NCBI RefSeq assembly: GCF_001021505.1
Contig: NZ_LDPO01000001.1
Location: 248,001-312,000 of the forward strand
DNA: 64,000 bases
Origin: Mycolicibacter heraklionensis
GTDB taxonomy: Bacteria; Actinomycetota; Actinomycetes; Mycobacteriales; Mycobacteriaceae
Reading direction: 5' to 3'
Shown here: piece after piece, positions 32,866 through 43,809 of the stretch
Layout of the letters: each line of letters starts with the position of its first letter
How positions within the stretch are numbered: the first letter of the stretch is position 1
Translations under genes and position numbers: made by a program
The notes under the pieces: generated by a model
Told to the model about the DNA's origin: nothing
Seen by the model: only the letters and a program-made list of their open reading frames with translations
Database searches by the model: none

Positions 32866-35418
32866 TCACGTCGCTTGGGGGGCGGCCAGATCCACCATCA
32901 TGGTGAGTCCGCCCCCCGGCGTCTCCGTGGCGGAGATCGTCCCGCCCATCGACTCGACGAACCCCCGCACTACCGACAAGCCCAGGCCGATACCGGTGGT
33001 GTTGTTCTGGTCGCCGATCCGCTGGAACGGCTCGAACAGACGCTCACCGTCCGACGGTAGGCCGCGCCCCTGGTCGGCGACGTTGATGAGAACCCGATCG
33101 CCGAACTGACACGCACTGACCCGTATCGGGCCGTCGGGGGCGTAGCGCAGCGCGTTGTCGAGAAGGTTGGCCAGCACCCGGTCCAGCAGTCCGGCGTCGG
33201 CCAGCACCACTGCGTCACCGACGTCCACTTTGACCCGGTCGATGCCGGAGCGGACGAAGCCGCTGTTGCCGCGACCGATGCTGACCAGGGCCCGTTCCAC
33301 GGCTTCTTCCAAGTACACCCGGCCCAGCTCGGGGCGCACCACGCCGGCGGCCAACCGGGAAGAGTCGAGGAGGTTACCGACCAGCGCGGTGAGTTGGTCG
33401 ATCGACTCCTCTACGGTGGCCAGCAGTTCAGCGGTGTCGTCGGGGGAGAAGTCGACGTCGTCGGCGCGCAGACTCGACACCGCGGCTTTCGCAGCCGCCA
33501 GCGGCGTACGCAGGTCGTGGCTGACCGCCGACAGCAGGGAACGGCGGAGCTCGTCGGCCCGGGTGACCGCGTCGGCTCGGCTTGCCTCGTCGGTCAGTTC
33601 ACGCTGCCGGACCAAGCCGGCGGCCTGCTTGGCCACTGCGGACAGCACCCGCCGATCGCGGGCCGCCAACTGTCTGCCGGCGATCAGCATCCAGAACTCG
33701 TGATCGCCGACATCGATGGCGGTGTCGGCAGACTCGACCGTCGTACACGGCTCACTGCCCGCCGCGGCGATGACCGTCTGGCCGGCCTGCCGGCCGTCGA
33801 GGGTGCGCATCCGCAAGATGCTCACCGCCCGTACGGCGTAGGTCTCCCGGACTCGTTCCAGCAGCGTCTCAAGGTCGGCGCCCCGCAACACCGACCCGGC
33901 GAACAGAGCCAGCAACTCCGCCTCCTGGGAGGCACGGCCGGCTTCCCTGGCGCGTTCGGCGGCGCGATCCACCAGCACCGATACCGCGACCGCAACCAGC
34001 AGCAGGACGATCTCGGTGACCGCCGAGTCGGTTTCGGCGATGGTGAAACTGTGCCGGGGCTCAATCAGAAAGTAGTTGAGCAGCAAGCCGGATATCAGGG
34101 CCGAAAGAATTGCGGGGGCGACGCCGCCGAGCAGGGCCACCGCCAGCACGCTGACGAAGAACAGTGCGCTCTCTCCGCCCAAGCGCAGTACCGGATCCAG
34201 CCATGTCGCCGTGATCGCGCAGACCGCCGACGGTACGAGCAGCGCCGCCAGCCACGGCAGCGCACGACGTTGTCGCGGCGAGATCGGTGCGATTCGGAAG
34301 CCCTGCTTGGACTCTTCATGAGTCACGATGTGTACGTCGATCTTGCCGGACCGCCGCACCACCACCGCGCCGATGCCCTCGTCGAACAAGCGCGCCCAGC
34401 GCGACCGCCGCGACGTCCCGATCACCAGCTGGGTGGCGTTGACTTCCCGGGCGAAGTCCAACAGCGCGGTCGGTACGTCGTCGCCGACGACGATGTGCAG
34501 CGAGGCACCGAGACTGCCCGCCAGCTCGCGGATCTTTCCCATCCGCGCACTCGGTACGGCGGGGTGTCCGTCGCCGGCCAGCACATGAAGCGCCAGCAAC
34601 TCGGCGCTGGACTTCGATGCGATCCGCGAGGCACGCCGAACCAGCGTCTCCGATTCCGGGCCGCCGGTGACGGCCACCACCACGCGTTCGCGGGCTTCCC
34701 AGGTGGCGGTGATCTTCTTGTCCGCGCGGTACTTCGCCAGTGCGGCGTCGACCTGGTCGGCCACCCACAGCAGCGCCAGTTCCCGCAGCGCAGTGAGGTT
34801 CCCGCTGCGGAAGTAGTTGGACAACGCCGCGTCGACCTTCTCCGGCGCGTACACGTTGCCGTGGGCGAGCCTTCGGCGAAGCGCCTCCGGCGCGATGTCG
34901 ACGAGTTCAATCTGCGACGCCTGACGGACGAACGAATCCGGCACCGTCTCCTGCTGCTCAACCCCGGTGATTTCAGCGACGACGTCATTGAGGCTCTCCA
35001 AATGCTGCACGTTGACCGTAGAGATCACCGTGATCCCCGCAGCGAGCAGTTCTTCGACGTCCTGCCACCGTTTGTGGTTCACGCTGCCCGGCGTATTGGT
35101 GTGGGCCAACTCGTCGACGAGCACCACCTGCGGCCGTCGCGCCAACACCGCGGGGACGTCGAGCTCGGGAAAGCACTTGCCCCGGTAGTCAATCCAACGG
35201 GGCGCGACGACCTCGATTCCCTGCAGCAGTTCGGCTGTCTTTCTCCGACCGTGTGTCTCGACCACAGCCGCCACCAGGTCGGTGCCTCGTTCCAGCCGCC
35301 GGTGAGCCTCGCCGAGCATCGCGTACGTCTTGCCGACGCCAGGCGCCGCACCCAGATAGATGCGCAACTCCCCACGCTTGCCGCGGGTGCCGTAATCGCT
35401 CACCGGACGATCATCCAT
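32866..35418 (-). CDS. kdpD: KdpD-type sensor histidine kinase, second copy, last gene of kdpFABC operon
   Basis: An 850-residue kinase with the same domain order as the one at 29124: Walker A GAAPGVGKT near residue 22, USP-like domain, four membrane helices, GAF, SHDLRTPLA with His634, and a complete ATPase domain (GIGLGLSVV). The dimerisation region is nearly identical between the copies. Its start overlaps the end of kdpC by 8 nt. No kdpE follows; the next gene on this strand is absent and the convergent MPT63-like gene ends 14 bp away. It is an orphan kinase likely to share KdpE. Confidence 0.92.
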   Translation of the reverse strand: MDDRPVSDYGTRGKRGELRIYLGAAPGVGKTYAMLGEAHRRLERGTDLVAAVVETHGRRKTAELLQGIEVVAPRWIDYRGKCFPELDVPAVLARRPQVVLVDELAHTNTPGSVNHKRWQDVEELLAAGITVISTVNVQHLESLNDVVAEITGVEQQETVPDSFVRQASQIELVDIAPEALRRRLAHGNVYAPEKVDAALSNYFRSGNLTALRELALLWVADQVDAALAKYRADKKITATWEARERVVVAVTGGPESETLVRRASRIASKSSAELLALHVLAGDGHPAVPSARMGKIRELAGSLGASLHIVVGDDVPTALLDFAREVNATQLVIGTSRRSRWARLFDEGIGAVVVRRSGKIDVHIVTHEESKQGFRIAPISPRQRRALPWLAALLVPSAVCAITATWLDPVLRLGGESALFFVSVLAVALLGGVAPAILSALISGLLLNYFLIEPRHSFTIAETDSAVTEIVLLLVAVAVSVLVDRAAERAREAGRASQEAELLALFAGSVLRGADLETLLERVRETYAVRAVSILRMRTLDGRQAGQTVIAAAGSEPCTTVESADTAIDVGDHEFWMLIAGRQLAARDRRVLSAVAKQAAGLVRQRELTDEASRADAVTRADELRRSLLSAVSHDLRTPLAAAKAAVSSLRADDVDFSPDDTAELLATVEESIDQLTALVGNLLDSSRLAAGVVRPELGRVYLEEAVERALVSIGRGNSGFVRSGIDRVKVDVGDAVVLADAGLLDRVLANLLDNALRYAPDGPIRVSACQFGDRVLINVADQGRGLPSDGERLFEPFQRIGDQNNTTGIGLGLSVVRGFVESMGGTISATETPGGGLTMMVDLAAPQAT

Positions 35419-36310
35419 CGGAACAGCAGCCGGGGACAGGATGCTCGTGGTCTAGTTCCAGGTTGACCGCGACGACGTTGACGCGGGCCTCACCGAGGAA
35501 TCCGAGCAGTCGGCCGCTCTGGTGAGCGCGCACCACGGCACGGACCTGCTCGGCGCTGATCCCCCGGGCCCTTGCAACCCGGTCGACCTGAAGATCGGCG
35601 TAGTCCGGTGAGATGTCGGGGTCCAGGCCGCTGCCGCTGGCGGTGACGGCGTCGGCCGGAACCCGCGGGTGTTCGGGCGCCGTCCCCCGGATCGGCACGA
35701 TCTGGCCGGCGGAGTAGTCCTCACCCGGCCGGGCGCATTCCACCCGAACACCGCGATAGCTGGTCAGAAACGGCCCGTGGCCGGCGACGCACGGTTCGTT
35801 GACACTGACCACGCGTGCCGGATGGGCGACGGTGCCGCTGCGGTCGCGCGGGCCGAACACCGCGAGCACCGCACCCTTCCCACCGGGGGTGCAGAACGGC
35901 CGCGACCCGGCTCCCGCGTCAAGCCCCTCCGCCTCCTCGACCGCCACGCTGCGGGCGCAGACCTGGGTGAGCAGGCTCGGCTGACCGGGCATATCGACGA
36001 TGCTCTCCGGACCCAGATTGCTTGCCCCGCTGGCCAAGGCGTCATAGCCGGCCCCGGCGCCCGACGGCCTGCTCTGGAAGTACTGCGGCAGCGGTAGGCC
36101 GGCGGTGTCGGTGAACGACTGCCCGATCAGTGCGCTGGCCACCGGTTGGCCTTCGTTTTCGATCAATGAGCCATCGGAGCGCTCGCGCAGACCCGGGATC
36201 TGCGCCACCAACCAGACGAACACCGGGTAGCCGACACCGAGCACGACGGTCAGGACGAGCAGCGCACGCAGCGCGGCCCAGTGGCTGCGAATCAGGCTCG
36301 CGAATCTCAT
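35411..36310 (-). CDS. kdpC: KdpC, potassium-transporting ATPase chaperone-like subunit, enlarged
   Basis: A 299-residue KdpC, against about 190 in most species. N-terminal membrane helix (LLVLTVVLGVGYPVFVWLVA), conserved IGQSFTDTAGLPLPQYFQSR and SNLGPES, then about 100 extra residues with several cysteines (QVCARS, RPFCTPGG, NEPCVAG, RVECARPG), then the normal VTASGSGLDPDISPDYA and C-terminal domain. Residues before and after the insert are intact, so the gene is not a pseudogene. It stabilises the KdpFABC complex. Overlaps kdpD and lies 1 bp after kdpB. Confidence 0.9.
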   Translation of the reverse strand: MRFASLIRSHWAALRALLVLTVVLGVGYPVFVWLVAQIPGLRERSDGSLIENEGQPVASALIGQSFTDTAGLPLPQYFQSRPSGAGAGYDALASGASNLGPESIVDMPGQPSLLTQVCARSVAVEEAEGLDAGAGSRPFCTPGGKGAVLAVFGPRDRSGTVAHPARVVSVNEPCVAGHGPFLTSYRGVRVECARPGEDYSAGQIVPIRGTAPEHPRVPADAVTASGSGLDPDISPDYADLQVDRVARARGISAEQVRAVVRAHQSGRLLGFLGEARVNVVAVNLELDHEHPVPGCCSDG

Positions 36311-36311
36311 G

Positions 36312-38390
36312 TCACGCCATCCCGGGCAGTAGTTGAACCAGCAGGTCGATGAGCTTGATCCCGACGAACGGGGCCACGATCCCGCCCAGGCCGTAGACCG
36401 CGAGGTTGCGGCTGAGCAGCTTGGACGCGCTGCCCGGAACGTAGCGAACCCCGCGCAGCGCCAACGGGATCAGTGCGGCGATGACCACCGCATTGAAGAC
36501 CACCGCCGACAGGATCGCCGATTGCGGGCTGTGCAACCTCATCACGTTGAGCAGACCCAAGCCCGGGAAGATCGTCACGAAAAGCGCTGGGATGATGGCG
36601 AAGTACTTGGCGATGTCGTTGGCGATCGAGAAGGTGGTCAGCGCGCCCCGGGTGATCAGCAGCTGTTTGCCGATCTCCACGATCTCGATCAGCTTGGTGG
36701 GGTCGGAGTCCAGGTCCACCATGTTGCCCGCCTCTTTGGCGGCGCTGGTGCCGGTGTTCATCGCCACCCCGACGTCGGCCTGCGCCAGCGCCGGTGCGTC
36801 GTTGGTGCCGTCGCCGGTCATCGCGACCAGCCGACCGCCCTGCTGCTCCCGTTTGATCAGCATCAGCTTGTCTTCGGGGGTGGCTTCGGCGAGGAAGTCG
36901 TCGACCCCGGCTTCGTCGGCAATCGCCTTGGCGGTCAACGGGTTGTCGCCGGTGATCATCACGGTCCGGATACCCATCCGGCGCATCGCGTCGAACCGCT
37001 CGCGCATGCCCTGCTTCACCACGTCTCGCAGGTGAATGACACCGAGCACCTGGGCGGGCCCGCCCACCAGCACCTCGCCGACCACCAGCGGTGTGCCGCC
37101 GGCGGCGCTGATGCCGTCGACGATCCGGCCGAGCTCGGCGGGGATGTCACCGCCGTGGCCGCGCACCCAGTCGCTGACGGAATTGGCGGCGCCCTTGCGC
37201 AATTGGCGTCCGGCGATGTCGACGCCGGACATGCGCGTCACCGCCGTGAACTCCACCCAGGACGCGGCCGTGAGCTCACCCGGCGTCCGGGTTCGCAGGC
37301 CGTAGGCCTCCTTGGCGTAAACCACGATTGAGCGGCCTTCGGGGGTTTCGTCGGCGAGACTGGACAGCTGTGCGGCATCGGCGAGTTCGGCGGCGGTCAC
37401 CCCGGTGAGCGGAAGGAACTCCGAGGCATGCCGGTTGCCCAGCGTGATCGTGCCGGTCTTGTCCAGCAGCAACGTGTTGACGTCGCCGGCGGCTTCCACC
37501 GCCCGCCCGGACATGGCGAGCACATTGCGCTGCACCAGCCGGTCCATGCCGGCAATTCCGATGGCGGACAGCAACGCACCGATCGTGGTGGGGATCAGAC
37601 AGACCAGCAGTGCCACCAAGACGATGCCGGTGACGCCGTTACCGTCGAGCGCCGCCGTATCCGCGACACCCGGGTTGTTGGCCTTGGAATAGATCGCCAA
37701 CGGCTGCAGGGTTGCGACCGCCACCACGAAGATCAGGGTCAGCGCGGCCAGCAGGATGTTGAGCGCGATCTCATTCGGAGTCTTCTGCCGGTTGGCTCCC
37801 TCGACCAGCGCGATCATCCGGTCGACGAAGCTCTGCCCGGGTTTCTGGGTTATCCGGACTACGATCCGGTCCGACAACACCAGCGTCCCGCCCGTGACCG
37901 CGGAACGATCACCGCCGGATTCGCGGATCACCGGGGCTGATTCGCCGGTGATCGCCGATTCGTCCACGGACGCAATGCCCTCGACCACGTCACCGTCGCC
38001 CGGGATGACCTGGCCCGCTTCGACCACGACGATGTCACCCCGTTGCAGCAGCGGTGCCGCGACCGCCTCTTCGACTCCGGGCGTGTTGGGCGTCCATCCG
38101 CGCAGCCGACGTGCGACGGTGTCGGACTTGGACTTTCGCAGAGCGTCGGCCTGCGCCTTACCGCGGCCCTCGGCGACGGCCTCGGCCAGGTTGGCGATGA
38201 CGACAGTCAGCCACAACCAGCACACGATCAGCCAGCCGAACCATGTCGGCTCGCCGATGGCCAGCACCGTGGACCACACGGCGCCGACCTCGACGATCAA
38301 CATCACCGGGTTGCGCCACAGGGTACGGGGATCGAGCTTGCGCAACGCCGCGGGCAGTGACGCAAGCGAGACAGTTGTAGCCGAGCGCAT
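36312..38390 (-). CDS. kdpB: KdpB, P-type ATPase subunit of the K+ pump
   Basis: A 692-residue P-type ATPase with phosphorylation motif DKTGT (Asp310), TGES actuator loop, [12 protein letters not shown], and [17 protein letters not shown] hinge motif. It hydrolyses ATP to drive high-affinity K+ uptake with KdpA. The start at 38390 is 1 nt from the kdpA stop, and the intact conserved motifs indicate function. Confidence 0.95.
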   Translation of the reverse strand: MRSATTVSLASLPAALRKLDPRTLWRNPVMLIVEVGAVWSTVLAIGEPTWFGWLIVCWLWLTVVIANLAEAVAEGRGKAQADALRKSKSDTVARRLRGWTPNTPGVEEAVAAPLLQRGDIVVVEAGQVIPGDGDVVEGIASVDESAITGESAPVIRESGGDRSAVTGGTLVLSDRIVVRITQKPGQSFVDRMIALVEGANRQKTPNEIALNILLAALTLIFVVAVATLQPLAIYSKANNPGVADTAALDGNGVTGIVLVALLVCLIPTTIGALLSAIGIAGMDRLVQRNVLAMSGRAVEAAGDVNTLLLDKTGTITLGNRHASEFLPLTGVTAAELADAAQLSSLADETPEGRSIVVYAKEAYGLRTRTPGELTAASWVEFTAVTRMSGVDIAGRQLRKGAANSVSDWVRGHGGDIPAELGRIVDGISAAGGTPLVVGEVLVGGPAQVLGVIHLRDVVKQGMRERFDAMRRMGIRTVMITGDNPLTAKAIADEAGVDDFLAEATPEDKLMLIKREQQGGRLVAMTGDGTNDAPALAQADVGVAMNTGTSAAKEAGNMVDLDSDPTKLIEIVEIGKQLLITRGALTTFSIANDIAKYFAIIPALFVTIFPGLGLLNVMRLHSPQSAILSAVVFNAVVIAALIPLALRGVRYVPGSASKLLSRNLAVYGLGGIVAPFVGIKLIDLLVQLLPGMA

Positions 38391-38391
38391 G

Positions 38392-40062
38392 TCAGTGCAG
38401 CCCTTCAGCGAGTGGCCCCAACGCCAGTGCCGGCAGAAAGGTGAGGGCAACCAGAATGAGCGTCACCCCGACGACCATGCCGACGAACTGGGGCTTGTGA
38501 GTGGGCAGCGTGCCAAGGGATTCCGGAGTCTGCCCCTGCGCCGCGAGCGCCCCGGCCAGCGCAAGCACCAGGATCATCGGCAGAAACCTGCCGATGAGCA
38601 TCGCGATGCCCAGTGCGGTCTCGTACCACGTCCCGTCGGCTGCCAAGCCCGCGAACGCGGAGCCGTTGTTATTCGCCGCGGAGGTGAACGCGTAGAGCAC
38701 CTCGGAGAGCCCGTGCGGTCCGGTGTTGGCCATCGCCGAGCGCAGGCCCGGCAAGGCGATCGAAATTGCCGTTCCGCACAGCACAACCACTGGAGTCACC
38801 AGAAAATAGCTTGCCGCCAGCTTGATCTCGCGTGCACTGATCTTCTTGCCCAGGTATTCCGGCGTACGGCCGACCATCAGCCCGGCGACGAACACCGTGA
38901 TCACCGCGAGGATCAAGATGCCGTACAGGCCCGAGCCGACACCGCCGGGAGCGACTTCCCCCAGTTGCATGTCGACCATCGTCAGCAGGCCGCCCAGACT
39001 GGTGTAGGAGTCGTGCGTGGAATCCACTGCGCCGGTGGAGGTCAGCGTGGTCGCCGCGGCGAAGACCGCCGAGTCGGCCACGCCGAGCCGCTGCTCGATC
39101 CCCTCACTCGCGGCCCCCACGGCGGTCGGGACGGTGCCGTGATGCGCCAGCTGCGACCAGCCGAGCAGGCTGACGCTGATGAGGGCGATCACGGCCATGA
39201 TGGCGGCGATGGCGTGACCCTGCTTGGTGTTGCCCACCATGCGGCCGAACGTGCGGGGCAGCGAGAACGCGATGACCACCAGCAGGAAGATCTCGACCCA
39301 GTTGGTCCATGCGGTCGGGTTCTCGAACGGATGCGCGGAGTTGGCGTTATAGAAGCCGCCCCCGTTGGTGCCCAGCAGCTTGATCACTTCCTGGCTGGCC
39401 ACCGGGCCACCCGGAATGGTCTGCGGCGCACCGGTCAGGGTCGTGATTGTCTGGTCGTTGAGGTGAAAGTTCTGGACAACCCCGCCGGCGATCAACACCG
39501 TCGCGCCGACGACCGCGATCGGGAGCAGGATGCGCAGGGTGCCACGAACCAGATCAACCCAGAATGAGCCCAGCACGGCGGTGCGCCGGCCCACGAGCCC
39601 GCGGACAAAGGCGACGGCTACCGCCATGCCGACCGCGGCGGAGACGAAGTTCTGCACCGCCAGGCCGGTCATCTGCACCAGATGGCCCTGCGTCGACTCG
39701 CCGGGATAGGCCTGCCAGTTGGTGTTGGTGACAAAGCTGACCGCGGTGTTCCACGACAACCCAGGCGTCATCGATGTCGCCGGATCATCCAGATGCAGGG
39801 GAAGTGCGCCCTGAATGAGCTGCAGAACGAACAAGAACACCACGCAGACGGCCGAAAACGCCAGAACACTGCGCGCGTAGCCGACCCAGGTCTGTTCGGA
39901 CTCCGGGTTGACACCGATCGCCCGGTAGACGAATCGCTCACTGCGGGAGTGTGTTTCACGGGTGTAGACCCGATACATGTAGTCGCCCAAAGGTACGTGC
40001 ACCGCCACCAGCGCCACGACCAACGACGCCAGGAACAACACGCCCGCGGCTGTCGTACTCAA
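38392..40062 (-). CDS. kdpA: KdpA, K+-binding channel-like subunit
   Basis: A 556-residue membrane protein with about ten helices and four selectivity-filter-like loops ([30 protein letters not shown] and others). It binds and translocates K+ in the KdpFABC complex. The TTG at 40062 immediately follows the kdpF stop, giving tight coupling; TTG start is unusual. Confidence 0.93.
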   Translation of the reverse strand: MSTTAAGVLFLASLVVALVAVHVPLGDYMYRVYTRETHSRSERFVYRAIGVNPESEQTWVGYARSVLAFSAVCVVFLFVLQLIQGALPLHLDDPATSMTPGLSWNTAVSFVTNTNWQAYPGESTQGHLVQMTGLAVQNFVSAAVGMAVAVAFVRGLVGRRTAVLGSFWVDLVRGTLRILLPIAVVGATVLIAGGVVQNFHLNDQTITTLTGAPQTIPGGPVASQEVIKLLGTNGGGFYNANSAHPFENPTAWTNWVEIFLLVVIAFSLPRTFGRMVGNTKQGHAIAAIMAVIALISVSLLGWSQLAHHGTVPTAVGAASEGIEQRLGVADSAVFAAATTLTSTGAVDSTHDSYTSLGGLLTMVDMQLGEVAPGGVGSGLYGILILAVITVFVAGLMVGRTPEYLGKKISAREIKLAASYFLVTPVVVLCGTAISIALPGLRSAMANTGPHGLSEVLYAFTSAANNNGSAFAGLAADGTWYETALGIAMLIGRFLPMILVLALAGALAAQGQTPESLGTLPTHKPQFVGMVVGVTLILVALTFLPALALGPLAEGLH

Positions 40063-40152
40063 CTAGAACCGTTCCGGGAACAGCAGTGCGGCCACCAACA
40101 GCACGACCACCGCAAGGGCCAGCGCCAGACCGACGGCATTGGTAAGGCTCAC
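40063..40152 (-). CDS. kdpF: KdpF, small membrane subunit
   Basis: A 29-residue peptide, read from GTG at 40152: MSLTNAVGLALALAVVVLLV then AALLFPERF. One membrane helix plus the characteristic FPERF end of KdpF, which stabilises the K+ pump. Its start overlaps the stop of the upstream small gene (GTGA) and its stop abuts kdpA. Confidence 0.9.
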   Translation of the reverse strand: MSLTNAVGLALALAVVVLLVAALLFPERF

Positions 40153-40232
40153 AGTCGCTCAACCAACTTCAACACCCCGCCGAGCAGGGCGAAGATCGCC
40201 ACCGTCAGCAGCAGGTAGGTCACTACAGCCAC
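40149..40232 (-). CDS. 27-residue membrane peptide at the head of the kdp operon
   Basis: GTG at 40232 with GGAGAA 6 nt upstream encodes a peptide of 27 residues: MAVVTYLLLTVAIFALLGGV followed by LKLVERL. One hydrophobic helix with a short basic end. Its stop overlaps the kdpF GTG, the hallmark of coupled translation. It is not KdpF, which follows. It could be a further small subunit or assembly factor of the pump, or a leader peptide. Confidence 0.7.
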   Translation of the reverse strand: MAVVTYLLLTVAIFALLGGVLKLVERL

Positions 40233-40305
40233 GCGTTCTCCGTTCTCGAGAACCCGATCGGGTCTGCGACGAAGCTAGACCCGGTGAGCAGGCACGGCGG
40301 CGGCC

Positions 40306-40326
40306 GTTGACGCTTTCTTTACGCTC
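40306..40326 (-). promoter_or_regulatory. PE/kdp box, copy 4 (upstream of kdp operon)
   Basis: On the minus strand the core reads AGCGTAAAGAAAGCGTCAAC, 73 nt before the first start codon of the kdp operon. Two more CGTAAA half-sites lie at about 40339 and 40347, upstream on the same strand. This is the expected place for KdpE binding. Similarity to the box before the third PE gene is striking. Confidence 0.5.
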
Positions 40327-40356
40327 GGCGAGGTGACTTTTACGCCTTTACGGCCG

Positions 40357-41301
40357 TCAGGCGATCGACAGCACGATGCCGTCCAGGATGTCGTGTTCGC
40401 TGACCACCAGCTCCGCGATTCCGGCGCGCTCAGCCAAGATGCGGGCCAGCTCCTCGACCACGATCGCCCCGCCGCCGATGACATCGACGCGGCCGGGGTG
40501 CATCGGCCCCAGGGCGGCCCGCTCGGCACGGCTCATGCCGATCAGTTGATCGCAGACCGCCGTCAGATCGTCGAAGCCGACCCGCGACAGATGTATTGCG
40601 GCCGAATCGTATTCGGGCAGCCCGTGCGCCAGGGCCGACAGCGTGGTCATGGTCCCCGCCACTCCCACCCAGGTTCTGGCGTGCTGCACCGGCACCGCCT
40701 GCACCGCCTCGCCGAGCAGCTCGCGAGCCACCTCGCGAGCGGCCGAGACTTCCTCGGTGGTCGGCGGGTCGGAGTGCAGGCACCGTTCGGTCAACCGGAC
40801 ACAGCCGACGTTGGCCGAGTAACTCGCCGACACCCCGTTGTCCGGATCGCCCAGCACCACCTCGGTGGATCCGCCACCGAGATCGACGACCACGAATGGC
40901 CCGTCGGCACTGTCCAACTCACCCACCGCGCCGCGGAAGGACAGCTGCGCTTCCTCTTGCCCGGTGATCACCTCGGCGACCGCCCCCGCAACGGCTTGTC
41001 CCAATACCTGCGCGGTCATGGCGAAGAACACGTCGCGGTTGGCCGCGTCGCGGGTAGCCGAGGTCGCCACCATCCGCACTCGTGAAACACCGTGTGCCAC
41101 CAGCAACTCGGTGTAGTCGGCCAGTGCCGCGCGGGTGCGCTCCAACGCCTCGGGGGCGAACTGTCCGGTCGCGTCGACGCCCTCGCCCAGCCGGACGATG
41201 CGCATCTCCCGGTGGATGTCGCGCAGCCGGCCGTCGACCGGCTCAGCGATCAGCAGCCGAATCGAGTTGGTGCCGCAATCGATTCCGGCCAGACGAGTCA
41301 C
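40357..41301 (-). CDS. ppx2: Ppx/GppA family phosphatase (ppx2-like)
   Basis: A 314-residue protein of the Ppx/GppA exopolyphosphatase family: first phosphate-binding motif AGIDCGTNSIRLL, VVDLGGGSTEVVLG and GVAGTMTTLSA motifs of the ASKHA fold. It hydrolyses polyphosphate or pppGpp. The GTG at 41301 with GGAGGA upstream overlaps the DUF501 stop (GTGA). The order eno, divIC-like, DUF501, ppx2 matches Rv1023-Rv1026. Confidence 0.9.
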   Translation of the reverse strand: MTRLAGIDCGTNSIRLLIAEPVDGRLRDIHREMRIVRLGEGVDATGQFAPEALERTRAALADYTELLVAHGVSRVRMVATSATRDAANRDVFFAMTAQVLGQAVAGAVAEVITGQEEAQLSFRGAVGELDSADGPFVVVDLGGGSTEVVLGDPDNGVSASYSANVGCVRLTERCLHSDPPTTEEVSAAREVARELLGEAVQAVPVQHARTWVGVAGTMTTLSALAHGLPEYDSAAIHLSRVGFDDLTAVCDQLIGMSRAERAALGPMHPGRVDVIGGGAIVVEELARILAERAGIAELVVSEHDILDGIVLSIA

Positions 41302-41789
41302 AGCCACTCCTCCGGCCGGAGAATCCCGGCCATCGCGGGCTCGGCGGCCAGGATGGCCAGCGTCTCGTCGCCGAACGGGTTGACGCCGCGGCCCTTGGCC
41401 AGGGAATGCGCCATCAGCACGTGCAGGCATTTCACCCGGTCGGGCATGCCCCCGCCGGTGAACGTGGTTCCCAGCGGTTGGATCGCGTCGCGTTCGGCGA
41501 GATAGGACTCGTGGGCGGCCCGGTAGCCGGCGGCGAGTTCGGGATCGTGCTGCAGCCGCTCGGTCATGTCGGCCATCAAGCCCGAGGACTCCAACCGGCT
41601 GGCCGCGGCGGTCAGCGCCGGATGGGTCAGGTAGTACAGGGTGGGAAACGGTGTCCCGTCCGGCAGCTTCGGGGCCGTTTTGACCACGGCGGGCTCGCCA
41701 TTGGGGCACCGATAGGAAATCTCCAGGACGCCGCGAGGCTCTCGGCCCAATTGCCGGCCCACCGCGTCCAGGTCGGCGGGATCAACCAC
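41298..41789 (-). CDS. DUF501 protein (Rv1025-like)
   Basis: A 163-residue protein of the DUF501 family, recognisable by RCPNGEPAVVKTAPKLPDGT, PTLYYLTHP and MPDRVKCLHVLMAHSLAKG (Cys and His possibly catalytic or metal binding). Conserved throughout actinobacteria between the DivIC-like gene and ppx. Start GTG at 41789 overlaps the upstream gene by 8 nt. Function unknown. Confidence 0.85.
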   Translation of the reverse strand: MVDPADLDAVGRQLGREPRGVLEISYRCPNGEPAVVKTAPKLPDGTPFPTLYYLTHPALTAAASRLESSGLMADMTERLQHDPELAAGYRAAHESYLAERDAIQPLGTTFTGGGMPDRVKCLHVLMAHSLAKGRGVNPFGDETLAILAAEPAMAGILRPEEWL

Positions 41790-42420
41790 CGGGCACCACC
41801 GGTGCGGGCGGAACCGGAACCCACGGCGGTGCCGGCGGCGGCGGAGGAGGGTGCGGCGCGTCGGCGATGGTGTGCCACAGCGCGGTGTACCAGGGATCAC
41901 CGCTGGGGGCGGCCAGGGGTTCGGCGCCCGGCTCGCCCGGCACCTCCGGCGACGCCGGCAGCTGGACCTGGTAGGGGATCTCGCCGGGCATGACGAAGCC
42001 GAGCCGCTGGCGGGCCTGCGCCCGGATGTGCGCGGGGTCGTCCAGGTTGGCCTTCTGTTGCTGCAGGTCGGTGATCTGGCGGTGCAGGGTGGTCTCCAAT
42101 TGGGACTGCTGTTTCATCTCGGCGTGCTGGGCGAAGAAGGTACGGACCGGCCCGGCGACGGTCAGCGTGAGCACGCACATCACCGCGGCCAGGATGACCG
42201 CCCGCCGGGCGGTGAAACCGACCCGCAGCTCCGAGCTCTGCTCGGCCGCCGCGGCAATGGCTCGTTTGACCGCTCCGGCGGGTGACGGCGGCGTGCGCGA
42301 GCTGCCCGTCGCGCGGCGCACCACCGCTGCAGGACGCGGCCGTGCACGTCGCGTCTCTCCGGCCCGGCCCGGCCGTGATTTCGCGGCGCGCCGCTTGTCG
42401 GGCCGTTTCGGATCGGACAT
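41782..42420 (-). CDS. FtsB/DivIC-like septum formation protein (Rv1024-like)
   Basis: A 212-residue protein: basic Pro/Arg-rich cytoplasmic N-terminus (about 70 residues), single membrane helix (VILAAVMCVLTLTVAG), periplasmic coiled coil (KQQSQLETTLHRQITDLQQQ) and a Pro-rich tail. Matches the DivIC/FtsB family, part of the divisome FtsQLB complex. Follows eno by 18 bp. Confidence 0.87.
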   Translation of the reverse strand: MSDPKRPDKRRAAKSRPGRAGETRRARPRPAAVVRRATGSSRTPPSPAGAVKRAIAAAAEQSSELRVGFTARRAVILAAVMCVLTLTVAGPVRTFFAQHAEMKQQSQLETTLHRQITDLQQQKANLDDPAHIRAQARQRLGFVMPGEIPYQVQLPASPEVPGEPGAEPLAAPSGDPWYTALWHTIADAPHPPPPPPAPPWVPVPPAPVVPGG

Positions 42421-42438
42421 GGCAGCGCCCCCTGGCTG

Positions 42439-43809
<1,371 letters not shown>

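Noticed and set aside
33394..35466. Long plus-strand frame opposite the second kdpD, and a similar one opposite the first (29718-31655, minus).
   Set aside because: Antisense shadows of the two kinases; His/Arg/Gln-rich low-information peptides.
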